Origin: Fusobacterium naviforme
GTDB taxonomy: Bacteria; Bacillota; Clostridia; Lachnospirales; Lachnospiraceae
Direction of reading: 5' to 3'
Assembly: GCA_003014445.1 (NCBI GenBank)
Contig: PYGH01000002.1
Location: forward strand, 1 to 64,000
Length of the DNA: 64,000 bases
Shown one piece after another: positions 24,188-33,062 of the stretch. Position 1 is the stretch's first letter. Each line of letters starts with the position of its first letter. The notes under the pieces are model-generated. The model had not been told where the DNA came from, made no database searches, and saw only the letters and a program-made list of their open reading frames with translations. A program made the position numbers and the translations under genes.

Positions 24188-26438
24188 GAGAAGGATTCCG
24201 GAGCTTCTGGCTCCGGCCGGATCGCCGGAGAGCCTGAGAGCGGCAGTGAATGCGGGCGCGGACGCAGTCTATATCGGTGGAAAACGCTATGGCGCACGCG
24301 CCTATGCAGAGAATCCGGATGAGGACAGTCTGATCGATGCAATTCATTATGCGCACCTGCATTCCGTCCGCGTGCATCTCACAGTGAATACACTGATGAA
24401 GGAAACGGAGCTTCAGGGACTCCCGACTTATATGGCGCCTTATTATGAGGCGGGACTGGATGCCGCGATTGTACAGGATGCGGGAGCCTTTTCACTTCTG
24501 CACAGCTGTTTTCCTCTGCTTCCGCTGCATGCCAGCACGCAGACTACGGTGACGGGGCCGGAGAGCGGGCTCTTCTGGAAGCAGCTTGGAGCAGTCAGGC
24601 TCATTCCCGCGCGGGAGCTGAGTCTTGAGGAAATTAAGGAGATCAAACAGGTGACGGGGCTGGAGGTGGAGACCTTTGTGCATGGTGCTCTCTGCTTCTC
24701 CTATTCGGGGCAGTGTCTCATGAGCAGTCTGATCGGCGGCCGCAGCGGAAACCGGGGACGCTGTGCACAGACCTGCCGTCTCCCTTACGCTGCACACCAG
24801 GACGGAAAGAAACTGAACAGGGGAGAGGAGCGCTATCTGCTGAGCTGTCGTGATCTCTGCAGTCTGGATCTCATTCCGGCTCTGATTGAGGCCGGGATAG
24901 ACAGCTTTAAGATTGAGGGGCGGATGAAGAGCCCGCGCTATACCGCCGGCGTCGTGTCAATATGGCGGCACTACCTGGATCTCTACCGGAAGGAGGGACG
25001 CGAGGGCTTTCATGTAGAACCAGGGGACAGGCGGCGGCTTCTGGATCTCTTTGACCGGGGCGGACAGACGGAGGGTTACTATTTTCAGCACAACGGAAGG
25101 GATATGCTTGCACTGCGGGAGAAGCCTGCCTTCCGGGAGGGCAATCAGGAGCTGAATGAGGAGCTGGATCACAGCTTTGTGAATGCACGGCTGCAGCTGC
25201 CCATACAGGGAAATGCGCGCTTTGCTGCGGGAGAGGAGATGCGGCTCTCGCTCCGCTGTACGCTGCCGGATGGCTCAGAGTGCGGAGCTGCAGTCTGCGG
25301 AGCTGTGCCTGAGCCCGCAAAAAAGATGGAAGCTACGGAAGAGGAGCTGCGCGCGAGGCTCAATAAGACCGGTGACACAGACTTTTATTTTGAGCGGCTG
25401 GACATTTCTCTTCAGCCGGGACTCTTCCTCCCGGTCGGACAGATCAATGCCTTGCGTAGAGAGGCGATTGCTGCGCTGCGGAATCGGATACTCTCGCGCA
25501 GCGAGAGAGCGGCCGTGCCGCCCGGGGAGCCGTATGTGCGTTTCCCTGTGCTGCCGGGGAACTGTGAAGCAGAAGCGGAGCGAACTGCGGAGGACAGAAG
25601 GGAAGAGAGAAGACGCACGCTTCATGTGAGCTGCGAGACGGAGGAACAGCTCGAGTCCTGCCTGCGCTCCGGAGCCTTTGATGAGCTGAGCTTTGAGGCG
25701 GATGCTGTTCCTGCGGAGCGCTGGATGCACTATGTCCGTGAGCTGCATCGGCAGAATAAGCGGGCGCTGCTTGCGCTGCCAGCAATCTTTCGGAGTGAGG
25801 CATATCACTACTTTCGGGACAGAGAGCGCTGTCTTTTGGAGACGGGTTTTGACGGCTTTCTGATCCGCTCCCTGGAGGAGCCGGGCTTTCTCCGACGCTG
25901 CTTTGATCAGGCGGGGCGGGAGCTCCCGGCACTGTACTATGACTTTCAGGTTTACGCAATGAACCGCCGTGCCGCACTGCTTTTTAAGGCGCATGGCGCT
26001 CACCGTCTCACGCTTCCCGTGGAGCTGAATGCGGCAGAGCTCAGGCTTCTGAACTGCGAGGACAGTGAGCTTGTGGTGTCCGGGCGGCTGCCGATGATGG
26101 TCACTGCGCAGTGTCTTAAGAAGACACTGAAGGGCTGCGATCACAGACCGGGTATGCTCACGCTTAAGGACAGACGCGGCATGGAAATGCCTGTGAAGAA
26201 TCATTGCAGCTACTGCTGTAATGTGATTCTGAATGCAGAGCCACTGAGTCTCACGGGACTTCGCGCCGAGGTGGAGCGGCTGAATCCTGTTTCCGTGCGG
26301 GTGCTGCTCACAACGGAATCTGCGGCGGAGACAGAGCGTATCCTCACCGGATGCCGGGAAGCTTTTATTTATGGAAGAGACTGTGCGGAGCCCTATCCGA
26401 GCTATACCCGCGGTCACATGAGGCGTGGGGTGGAGTAG
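24168..26438 (+). CDS. U32 family peptidase (RlhA/YegQ-type)
   Basis: A 756-residue protein of the U32 family. The N-terminus has the family block ELLAPAGSPESLRAAVNAGADAVY... in condensed form (LLAPAGSPESLRAAV). The signature ETFVHGALCFSYSGQC is followed by the cysteine-rich GRCAQTCRLPY, which with later CSYCC probably binds an iron-sulfur cluster. Related proteins (RlhA, TrhP) hydroxylate 23S rRNA or tRNA using prephenate-dependent chemistry; classical members were called collagenases. The DUF3656-like C-terminal half fits the long RlhA type. The ATG at 24168 lies inside zapA with AGGAGG only 3 bases upstream; a TTG at 24177 is a possible alternative start. It is part of the ruvAB-zapA unit. 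Confidence 0.87.
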   Translation: MSSLKNKRRIPELLAPAGSPESLRAAVNAGADAVYIGGKRYGARAYAENPDEDSLIDAIHYAHLHSVRVHLTVNTLMKETELQGLPTYMAPYYEAGLDAAIVQDAGAFSLLHSCFPLLPLHASTQTTVTGPESGLFWKQLGAVRLIPARELSLEEIKEIKQVTGLEVETFVHGALCFSYSGQCLMSSLIGGRSGNRGRCAQTCRLPYAAHQDGKKLNRGEERYLLSCRDLCSLDLIPALIEAGIDSFKIEGRMKSPRYTAGVVSIWRHYLDLYRKEGREGFHVEPGDRRRLLDLFDRGGQTEGYYFQHNGRDMLALREKPAFREGNQELNEELDHSFVNARLQLPIQGNARFAAGEEMRLSLRCTLPDGSECGAAVCGAVPEPAKKMEATEEELRARLNKTGDTDFYFERLDISLQPGLFLPVGQINALRREAIAALRNRILSRSERAAVPPGEPYVRFPVLPGNCEAEAERTAEDRREERRRTLHVSCETEEQLESCLRSGAFDELSFEADAVPAERWMHYVRELHRQNKRALLALPAIFRSEAYHYFRDRERCLLETGFDGFLIRSLEEPGFLRRCFDQAGRELPALYYDFQVYAMNRRAALLFKAHGAHRLTLPVELNAAELRLLNCEDSELVVSGRLPMMVTAQCLKKTLKGCDHRPGMLTLKDRRGMEMPVKNHCSYCCNVILNAEPLSLTGLRAEVERLNPVSVRVLLTTESAAETERILTGCREAFIYGRDCAEPYPSYTRGHMRRGVE

Positions 26439-26522
26439 AGCGCAGACAGGGACGGACAGCATTACCCGCATACTGTCACGCTTAATGCCACAGTGATTAT
26501 ACGGCAGAAACAGAAAGAACAG

Positions 26523-26551
26523 TTGAGTTAGAACTGCGACAGGTATATACT
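26523..26551 (+). promoter_or_regulatory. Promoter of the Nudix-folA-nfn unit
   Basis: TTGAGT at 26523-26528 and TATACT at 26546-26551 are 17 bases apart. They lie about 90 bases before the Nudix start. Confidence 0.65.
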
Positions 26552-26640
26552 GGGGAAGTGTTATGAGGCATTTTTATCCCTTTGTCTCAGAGTCGAAAAA
26601 AGCAGACGGAATAGAACAAGGTCACGCAGGAGGAATTGCA

Positions 26641-27072
26641 ATGGTCGAAGCAACGAGCTGCGGTGGCGTGGTGATTTTTCACGGAAAGATTCTTCTTCTC
26701 TATAAGAATTACCGAAACCGCTATGAAGGGTGGGTGCTGCCGAAGGGAACCGTGGAGGCGGGCGAGACGCACGAGCAGACAGCGCTCCGGGAGGTGAAGG
26801 AGGAGACCGGCGTCAGCGCAAGAATTATCGAATATGTCGGAAAGAGCGAATATACTTTCAATGCGCAGTCCGAAGTAATAGATAAAAATGTGCACTGGTA
26901 TCTGATGAGTGCAGACAGCTACTACAGCAAGCCGCAGCGGGAGGAGTATTTTCAGGATTCCGGTTATTATAAGTATCATGAGGCCTGGCACCTTTTGAAG
27001 TTTGCAAATGAGCGGCTGATGCTGGAAAAGGCCTATGCGCGTTATCAGGAGCTGAAGAAAAGCAGGCTGTGA
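26641..27072 (+). CDS. Nudix hydrolase
   Basis: A 143-residue Nudix protein. The 23-residue Nudix box begins GTVEAGETHEQTALREVK and continues into EETGV, matching GX5EX7REUXEEXGU exactly. It should hydrolyse a nucleoside diphosphate linked to another group, using Mg2+; the substrate is unknown. The ATG at 26641 is chosen because AGGAGG lies 7 bases before it; the longer frame from 26563 has no ribosome site. The stop lies 57 bases before the next gene's start. The pairing with thymidylate/folate genes downstream suggests a nucleotide-pool role. Confidence 0.9.
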   Translation: MVEATSCGGVVIFHGKILLLYKNYRNRYEGWVLPKGTVEAGETHEQTALREVKEETGVSARIIEYVGKSEYTFNAQSEVIDKNVHWYLMSADSYYSKPQREEYFQDSGYYKYHEAWHLLKFANERLMLEKAYARYQELKKSRL

Positions 27073-27128
27073 GCGGCAGCCCGCTGTGTGAAAAGGCTTT
27101 TGAAGATAAACACAAGAGGAGTAAGGAT

Positions 27129-27776
27129 ATGATAAAACTGGAACGCACCACAGTAATGAATCTCGAAAATGCGTTGCGCGGCGCCAGAAATCCCATGAAT
27201 TCATGGGCACGGACGGACAGCAGCTACGATGAGGACGGAAATTATGTGCTCGGCCCGAACGACATGAGTCTCGCGATGCGTCTCAGGAAGGCGGGGACGG
27301 ATCACAGAAAATACCTGCGCCAGGTCTTTGTCTCGGTGGATATCACAGCGCCTCTCTACTGGTGGAAGGAATACGACACCTACAAGGTCGCAACCGTTGC
27401 GAATTCCTGCTCCACCATGCACAAAATCCATTCCAAGCCCTTCGAGGCGGACGATTTCTCTCATGATCAGCTCACAGAGGCAGGGGAGAAGGCGCTGAGT
27501 GCCATGCTCATGACGCTGGAGGCGCTTCGGAAGGAGTTCGTGGAGAGCAAGGACAAGAGCGCCTGGTACAGCATGATACAGCTTCTGCCGGAGGGCTACA
27601 ATCAGCTCAGAACCTGCACGCTGAACTACGAGACGCTCATCAATATCTACTTTGCAAGACGGAATCACAAGCTGAATGAGTGGCACAGCTTCTGCGACTG
27701 GATCCTTACCCTTCCCTATGCGAGGGAGCTGATTCTGGGGCTTGAGGACGGCATAGATGCGGAGGACGGCCTGTGA
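27129..27776 (+). CDS. Divergent ThyX-like protein (putative flavin-dependent thymidylate synthase fold)
   Basis: A 215-residue protein with no certain name. The segment FVSVDITAPLYWWKEY followed by DTYKVATVANSCS aligns without gaps to the ThyX core, whose family pattern is F-x-I-x-G-I-S-R...RHR-x7-S. Here the RHR triad is replaced by YDT and the serine is shifted by one position. So the flavin/dUMP-binding motif is altered. Its stop overlaps the start of dihydrofolate reductase by 4 bases, the partner expected for a thymidylate-related enzyme. The ATG at 27129 has GAGGAG upstream; a GTG at 27069 gives a longer but unsupported form. If it is not ThyX-like, its function is unknown. Confidence 0.5.
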   Translation: MIKLERTTVMNLENALRGARNPMNSWARTDSSYDEDGNYVLGPNDMSLAMRLRKAGTDHRKYLRQVFVSVDITAPLYWWKEYDTYKVATVANSCSTMHKIHSKPFEADDFSHDQLTEAGEKALSAMLMTLEALRKEFVESKDKSAWYSMIQLLPEGYNQLRTCTLNYETLINIYFARRNHKLNEWHSFCDWILTLPYARELILGLEDGIDAEDGL

Positions 27777-28294
27777 ATCTGATTGTTGCCGTGGATAAAA
27801 ACTGGGCAATCGGAAAGGATAATCACCTGCTGGTGAAGATTCCGCGGGATCAGAAGCTTTTTCTGGAGGAGACACTCGGGCACACGCTCATCATGGGGCG
27901 CAGAACCTTTGAGTCTCTGCCAGGGGCGCAACCGCTCTACGGAAGAAATCACATCGTGCTGTCGGGCGATGCAGGCTTTTCGCCGAAAGGGGTCGCAGTG
28001 TGCAGATCCGTGGATGAGGTGCTTCAGATGGTCTCAGATCTTCCGGACAGTGAGCTTTTCGTCGCGGGAGGGGAGGAGATATACCGCCTCTTTCTTCCCT
28101 ACTGCGAGACGGCGGATGTCACCATGGTCGATTACAGCTACGATGGCGATCGCTTCTGTCCGAATCTCGATGAGAATGAAGAGTGGAAGCTGGAGCGGGA
28201 GAGTGAGGAGGAGACATATTTCGATCTTGCCTTCTCCTTTCGGCGTTATAAAAGATGTATGGGCGGCCTGAGACGCCCGAGAACGGAGGGATAA
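27773..28294 (+). CDS. folA: Dihydrofolate reductase
   Basis: A 173-residue enzyme that reduces dihydrofolate to tetrahydrofolate with NADPH. Readable motifs are the N-terminal LIVAVDKNWAIGKDN, the IPRDQKLF segment with the active-site acid, LIMGRRTFESLP for cofactor binding, and LFVAGGEEIYRLFLPY. The start codon is GTG at 27773, overlapping the upstream ThyX-like stop by 4 bases, so translation is coupled. The end is slightly longer than usual, with a basic tail. Confidence 0.93.
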   Translation: MNLIVAVDKNWAIGKDNHLLVKIPRDQKLFLEETLGHTLIMGRRTFESLPGAQPLYGRNHIVLSGDAGFSPKGVAVCRSVDEVLQMVSDLPDSELFVAGGEEIYRLFLPYCETADVTMVDYSYDGDRFCPNLDENEEWKLERESEEETYFDLAFSFRRYKRCMGGLRRPRTEG

Positions 28295-28298
28295 CAGT

Positions 28299-29195
28299 AT
28301 GTACCGGATTCTTAAGAAGGAGAAGCTCGCCGAAAAAATCTGGCTCATGGATGTTCAGGCGGACCGCCTCGCGAAGAAATGTCTTCCGGGCGAGTTCCTG
28401 ATCGTCAAAATTGATGCCGTTGGAGAGCGGATACCGCTGACCATCTGTGATTACAACAGAGAGACCGGCATCGTCACCATCGTCTTTCAGGAGGTTGGCG
28501 CAAGTACCTACCGCATGGCGAGAGAGCTGAATGAGGGAGATGCCTTCCAGGATGTTGTGGGCCCTCTCGGACGACCCAGCGAGCTCACGGAGAAGAGTGA
28601 GGCAGAGCTTCAGAAGATGCACATACTCTTTGTAGCGGGCGGTGTCGGAACGGCACCTGTCTATCCCCAGGTCAAGTGGCTGAAGGAGCACGGCGTGGCT
28701 GCGGATGTGGTGCAGGGCTCCAAGAATAAGGATCTTGTGATTATGGAGAGGGAGATGCGGGAGGTCTGCGGAGATCATCTCTTCATCACAACGGATGATG
28801 GCTCCTACGGTTTTCACGGCATGGTGACCGCAAAGGTTGAGGATCTTGTGAAGAACGAAGGGCGTCACTACGATCTCTGCGTGGCAATTGGCCCCATGAT
28901 CATGATGAAATTTGTCGCAAAGCTCACGAAGGAGCTCGGCATCCCGACGATTGCCAGTATGAACCCGGTGATGGTGGACGGCACGGGAATGTGTGGAGCC
29001 TGTCGTCTGATTGTCGGCGATGAGGTAAAGTTTGCCTGTGTAGACGGTCCGGAATTTGATGCTCATCTCGTGGACTTTGATCAGGCAATGAAACGCTCCG
29101 GAATGTACCAGACAGAGGAGGGGAGAGCCTTCTTAAAGGCACAGGAGGGGGACACGCACCACGGCGGATGCGGAAACTGCGGAGGTGAAGCGTAA
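28299..29195 (+). CDS. nfnA: NADH-dependent ferredoxin:NADP oxidoreductase, small subunit (NfnA)
   Basis: A 298-residue flavoprotein of the dihydroorotate dehydrogenase electron-transfer type. It has an FAD-binding region (ERIPLTICDYN), an NAD-binding region (ILFVAGGVGTAPVYPQVKWL) and a [2Fe-2S] site near the C-terminus, DGTGMCGACRLIVGD followed by FACVDGP. With the next gene it forms NfnAB, which bifurcates electrons between NADH, ferredoxin and NADP in strict anaerobes. The C-terminus ends in an extra Cys-Gly-rich stretch, GGCGNCGG. GGAGGG precedes the ATG. It overlaps nfnB by one base (TAATG). Confidence 0.88.
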   Translation: MYRILKKEKLAEKIWLMDVQADRLAKKCLPGEFLIVKIDAVGERIPLTICDYNRETGIVTIVFQEVGASTYRMARELNEGDAFQDVVGPLGRPSELTEKSEAELQKMHILFVAGGVGTAPVYPQVKWLKEHGVAADVVQGSKNKDLVIMEREMREVCGDHLFITTDDGSYGFHGMVTAKVEDLVKNEGRHYDLCVAIGPMIMMKFVAKLTKELGIPTIASMNPVMVDGTGMCGACRLIVGDEVKFACVDGPEFDAHLVDFDQAMKRSGMYQTEEGRAFLKAQEGDTHHGGCGNCGGEA

Positions 29196-30595
29196 TGGAT
29201 ATGATGAAGAAGATTCCGGTTACGGAGCAGGAGCCGCTGGTTCGCGCAAAGAATTTCAAGGAGGTGTGCCTCGGTTACAGTGAGGAGGAGGCGGTCGCAG
29301 AGGCGGCGCGCTGCCTGAACTGTAAAAATCCACGCTGTGTCGCAGGATGTCCGGTATCGATCGATATCCCGGCTTTTATCCAGGCGGTGAAGGAGAGAGA
29401 GTTTGAGAGAGCGGCGCAGATCATTGCAGAGAGCTCCGCGCTTCCGGCAGTCTGCGGGCGCGTGTGCCCTCAGGAGACCCAGTGCGAGGGCGTCTGTGTG
29501 CGCGGCATCAAGGGCGAGGCGGTTGCCATCGGGAAGCTGGAGCGCTTCGTCGCTGACTGGGCGAGAGAGCATAAGGTTGTCTTTGAGAACAGGGCGGAGA
29601 AGAAGGGGCAGAAGGTTGCAGTCATTGGTTCCGGTCCCGCAGGTCTGACCTGCGCGGGAGATCTCGCAAAGCTCGGCTATGAGGTCACGATATTCGAGGC
29701 CCTGCATGAGCCGGGCGGCGTGCTGGTTTACGGCATTCCGGAGTTCCGTCTGCCGAAGGACAGCGTTGTCGCACACGAGGTGGATAATGTCAGAAAGCTT
29801 GGCGTGAAGATTGAGACCGATACGATCATCGGAAAATCCGTGTCCATTGATGAGCTGATGGATGAGGAGGGCTATGATGCAGTGTTTATTGGCTCCGGCG
29901 CCGGACTGCCGATGTTCATGAATATTCCGGGAGAGACTGCGAGCGGCGTCTTTTCTGCAAATGAGTTCCTCACAAGAAATAACCTGATGAAGGCATTCCG
30001 CGAGGATTATGATACCCCGATTCACTGCGGAAAGAAGGTCGCTGTTGTCGGCGGCGGAAACGTTGCGATGGATGCCGCGAGAACGGCACTGCGCCTTGGC
30101 GCAGAGACCCACATCATTTACAGAAGAAGTGAGGCGGAGCTTCCTGCAAGAGTCGAGGAGGTGCATCACGCGAAGGAAGAGGGGATCATCTTTGATCTTC
30201 TCACCAATCCGACCGAGATTCTTACGGATGAGAAGGGCTGGGTGAAAGGGATACGCGTCATCCACATGGAGCTCGGAGAGCCGGATGCCAGCGGCAGAAG
30301 GCGTCCCGTTCCGATCAAGGGGAGCGAGGAGGAGATTGAGGTCGATACGGTCATCATGGCGCTCGGAACCTCCCCGAACCCGCTGATTTCCTCCACAACC
30401 AAGGGTCTGGATACGACACGCAAGGGCTGCATTGTCGCAGAGGAGGCAAGCGGTCAGACCACGAGAGAGGGCGTGTTTGCCGGAGGAGATGCCGTGATCG
30501 GCGCGGCGACGGTCATTCTTGCTATGGGCGCAGGCAAGACAGCCGCACAGGGGATTGATGCATATCTCAGGAAGAAAGCAGAGAACGCAGATTGA
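29195..30595 (+). CDS. nfnB: NADPH-dependent oxidoreductase, large subunit (NfnB; GltD-like)
   Basis: A 466-residue protein related to the small subunit of glutamate synthase. The N-terminal iron-sulfur region has CLNCKNPRCVAGCPV and CGRVCPQETQCEGVCV. Two dinucleotide-binding folds follow: KVAVIGSGPAGLTCA for FAD and KVAVVGGGNVAMDAARTAL for NADPH. The C-terminal FAD motif is GVFAGGDAVIGAATVILAM. No glutamate synthase large subunit is present beside it, and nfnA lies directly upstream, so the NfnB role is favoured over GltD. The ATG overlaps the nfnA stop. Confidence 0.88.
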   Translation: MDMMKKIPVTEQEPLVRAKNFKEVCLGYSEEEAVAEAARCLNCKNPRCVAGCPVSIDIPAFIQAVKEREFERAAQIIAESSALPAVCGRVCPQETQCEGVCVRGIKGEAVAIGKLERFVADWAREHKVVFENRAEKKGQKVAVIGSGPAGLTCAGDLAKLGYEVTIFEALHEPGGVLVYGIPEFRLPKDSVVAHEVDNVRKLGVKIETDTIIGKSVSIDELMDEEGYDAVFIGSGAGLPMFMNIPGETASGVFSANEFLTRNNLMKAFREDYDTPIHCGKKVAVVGGGNVAMDAARTALRLGAETHIIYRRSEAELPARVEEVHHAKEEGIIFDLLTNPTEILTDEKGWVKGIRVIHMELGEPDASGRRRPVPIKGSEEEIEVDTVIMALGTSPNPLISSTTKGLDTTRKGCIVAEEASGQTTREGVFAGGDAVIGAATVILAMGAGKTAAQGIDAYLRKKAENAD

Positions 30596-30668
30596 TTTCG
30601 GTCTGCTCTGAATCTGAATTTTTTTGAACATCTGTCAGATAAGCGGCATAAAAGCTGCAGTCCGGAGA

Positions 30669-30697
30669 TTGTTTTTTTATCGGCAATGCAGTATACT
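30669..30697 (+). promoter_or_regulatory. pckA promoter
   Basis: TTGTTT at 30669-30674 and TATACT at 30692-30697 are 17 bases apart. A leader of about 85 bases contains a small hairpin, TTGCGGC-GAT-GCCGCA, at 30731-30746. Confidence 0.6.
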
Positions 30698-30787
30698 ACA
30701 ATTGTTGTTAATGTTTTATCAATTTTCTCATTGCGGCGATGCCGCAGCAAGGATGTACTCACAGAGCACAGAGGAGGATACAGCGAA

Positions 30788-32392
30788 ATGAGCAAGTTGG
30801 ATTTAAGCAGATATGGCATCACGGGAACCACCGAGATCGTACATAACCCGTCCTATGAGTTTCTCTATGAGGAGGAGACGAAGGCGGGGCTTGAGGGCTT
30901 TGATAAGGGCCAGCTCACGGAGCTCGGAGCAGTCAATGTCATGACGGGGGTATATACCGGCCGCTCTCCCAAGGATAAATTTATCGTCATGGACGAGCAA
31001 TCGAAAAACACCGTGTGGTGGACCTCCGAGGAGTATAAGAACGACAATCATCCTGCCTCTGAGGAGACCTGGGAGGTTGTGAAGAAGATCGCGCAGAAGG
31101 AGCTCTCCGGGAAGAGACTCTTTGTTGTTGATGCCTACTGCGGTGCAAACAAGGACACGCGTATGGCAGTGCGCTTCATCGTGGAGGTCGCATGGCAGGC
31201 TCACTTCATCCGCAATATGTTTATCAAGCCGAGCGAGGAGGAGCTGAAGTGCTTTGAGCCGGATTTTGTGGTCTACAACGCTTCCAAGGCGAAGGTTGAA
31301 AACTACAAGGAGCTGGGTCTGAACTCTGAAACAGCAGTTGTCTTCAACATCTCCAGCCGTGAGCAGGTCATCATCAACACCTGGTACGGCGGTGAGATGA
31401 AGAAGGGCATCTTCTCCATGATGAACTACTACCTGCCGCTGAAGGGCATCGCCGCGATGCACTGTTCCGCAAACACGGATATGGACGGAAAGAACACAGC
31501 TATCTTCTTTGGACTCTCCGGAACTGGAAAGACCACGCTCTCCACGGATCCCAAGCGTCTTCTGATCGGGGATGATGAGCATGGCTGGGATGACAGCGGT
31601 GTCTTCAATTTTGAGGGCGGCTGCTATGCAAAGGTTATCAATCTTGATAAGGAATCTGAGCCGGATATCTACAATGCAATCCGCCGCGATGCCCTGCTGG
31701 AGAATGTCACTGTCGATGCAGAGGGAAAGATTGACTTCAGCGACAAGAGCGTCACGGAGAATACACGCGTGTCCTATCCGATTGACCATATTGAGAAGAT
31801 CGTGAAGCCGATTTCCCACGGCCCGGAGGCGAAGAACGTGATTTTCCTCTCCGCGGACGCGTTTGGTGTGCTTCCGCCGGTATCCATCCTTACTCCGGAG
31901 CAGACGAAGTACTACTTCCTGTCCGGCTTCACGGCGAAGCTTGCGGGAACCGAGCGCGGAATCACCGAGCCGACTCCGACCTTCTCCGCCTGCTTTGGTC
32001 AGGCCTTCCTGGAGCTGCATCCCACGAAGTATGCGGATGAGCTCGTGAAGAGAATGGAGAAGAGCGGTGCGAAGGCTTATCTTGTGAACACCGGCTGGAA
32101 CGGAAGCGGGAAGAGAATCTCCATCAAGGATACCCGCGGCATCATCGATGCAATTCTGAATGGGGATGTCAATAAGGTTCCGACCAAGAAGATACCGTAC
32201 TTTAACTTTGAGGTTCCGACAGAGCTTCCGGGGGTTGACACCAATATTCTCGACCCGAGGGATACTTATGCGGATGCTTCCGAGTGGGAGAAGAAGGCAG
32301 AGGATCTTGCACAGAGATTTGTGAAGAACTTTAAGAAGTACGAGGGAAATGACGCCGGCAAGGCGCTGGTCTCCGCCGGCCCCAGCCTGTAA
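30788..32392 (+). CDS. pckA: Phosphoenolpyruvate carboxykinase (ATP)
   Basis: A 534-residue cytoplasmic enzyme that interconverts oxaloacetate plus ATP and PEP plus CO2 plus ADP. In anaerobes it often works toward oxaloacetate. The family blocks are readable: [15 protein letters not shown], the P-loop [16 protein letters not shown], and the metal-binding [26 protein letters not shown] lies 7 bases ahead of the ATG at 30788. Only 95 bases separate it from ilvN, and the downstream decarboxylase operon uses oxaloacetate, so the genes form a metabolic block at this node. Confidence 0.96.
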   Translation: MSKLDLSRYGITGTTEIVHNPSYEFLYEEETKAGLEGFDKGQLTELGAVNVMTGVYTGRSPKDKFIVMDEQSKNTVWWTSEEYKNDNHPASEETWEVVKKIAQKELSGKRLFVVDAYCGANKDTRMAVRFIVEVAWQAHFIRNMFIKPSEEELKCFEPDFVVYNASKAKVENYKELGLNSETAVVFNISSREQVIINTWYGGEMKKGIFSMMNYYLPLKGIAAMHCSANTDMDGKNTAIFFGLSGTGKTTLSTDPKRLLIGDDEHGWDDSGVFNFEGGCYAKVINLDKESEPDIYNAIRRDALLENVTVDAEGKIDFSDKSVTENTRVSYPIDHIEKIVKPISHGPEAKNVIFLSADAFGVLPPVSILTPEQTKYYFLSGFTAKLAGTERGITEPTPTFSACFGQAFLELHPTKYADELVKRMEKSGAKAYLVNTGWNGSGKRISIKDTRGIIDAILNGDVNKVPTKKIPYFNFEVPTELPGVDTNILDPRDTYADASEWEKKAEDLAQRFVKNFKKYEGNDAGKALVSAGPSL

Positions 32393-32433
32393 TTTCCCTG
32401 CGCTGCACCGCAGCATAAGACAGTATTGGAAAG

Positions 32434-32467
32434 ACAGGGAGAGTGCTCTTTTGGGTGCTCTCCCTGT
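32434..32467 (+). terminator. Hairpin between pckA and ilvN
   Basis: ACAGGGAGAG (32434-32443) and CTCTCCCTGT (32458-32467) form a perfect 10-base stem. No T tract follows, and the ilvN ATG lies 19 bases later. It may slow or process the transcript instead of ending it cleanly. Confidence 0.5.
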
Positions 32468-32486
32468 ATGACTACGGAGGTAAGCT

Positions 32487-32984
32487 ATGCGTATCGTATT
32501 TTCTCTTCTCATGGACAATACGCCGGGCGTTCTGAGCCGGATCGCGGGGCTCTTTACGCGCCGCGGCTACAATATTGAGAGCATCACAGCGGGCGTCACA
32601 GCAGATCCGCGCTACACGAGAATGACAGTGGTCTCCTCCGGCGATCACGAGGTCCTGGAGCAGATCGAAAAGCAGATCCGTAAGCTTGAGGATGTGCGGG
32701 ATATCAAGCGCCTTGACGAGAAAGAGAGCGTGTTCCGCGAGCTTATCATGATCAAGATCAGGGCAAATGCCAGTCAGAGGGAGGCAGTTCACGCAGTGGT
32801 CTCCATCTTCCGTGCAAGTATTGTGGATGTTGGCAGGGACTCCCTCACAATCATGCTGACCGGAGACCAGGCGAAGCTGGATGCACTGATCAATCTGCTG
32901 GATGAGTATGAGATACTGGAGCTCGCGCGGACAGGTCTGACAGGTCTCTCCCGCGGTACGAAGGATGTGCGCTTCCTTCCCTGA
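32487..32984 (+). CDS. ilvN: Acetolactate synthase small (regulatory) subunit
   Basis: A 165-residue protein. The N-terminal ACT domain (VFSLLMDNTPGVLSRIAGLF, RGYNIESITAG) binds valine in this family, and the C-terminal half (RELIMIKIRA, VVDVGR-like IVDVGRDSLTIMLTGD) completes the IlvN fold. It stimulates and gives feedback control to the catalytic subunit IlvB in branched-chain amino acid synthesis. No ilvB gene is adjacent, so the catalytic partner must lie elsewhere. ACGGAGG precedes the ATG. Confidence 0.93.
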   Translation: MRIVFSLLMDNTPGVLSRIAGLFTRRGYNIESITAGVTADPRYTRMTVVSSGDHEVLEQIEKQIRKLEDVRDIKRLDEKESVFRELIMIKIRANASQREAVHAVVSIFRASIVDVGRDSLTIMLTGDQAKLDALINLLDEYEILELARTGLTGLSRGTKDVRFLP

Positions 32985-32988
32985 CCCC

Positions 32989-33017
32989 TTGTAATTTCTG
33001 CTATAAAAAGCTACAAT
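32989..33017 (+). promoter_or_regulatory. Promoter of the decarboxylase operon
   Basis: TTGTAA at 32989-32994 and TACAAT at 33012-33017 are 17 bases apart, just after the ilvN stop. The five-gene pump operon can thus be transcribed on its own. Confidence 0.65.
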
Positions 33018-33062
33018 GCATTCTGTGACATTTTGTAAATTATGTAAAACGGAGGTTGCAAT

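Noticed and set aside
29081-30631. Long open frame on the minus strand opposite nfnB
   Set aside because: Its product has no recognisable domain and no ribosome site. It mirrors the strongly supported NfnB gene, whose codon bias keeps the opposite frame open.
30803-32518. 571-codon open frame opposite pckA
   Set aside because: It is antisense to a gene with all PEP carboxykinase motifs. The translated sequence is low in structure and matches no family.
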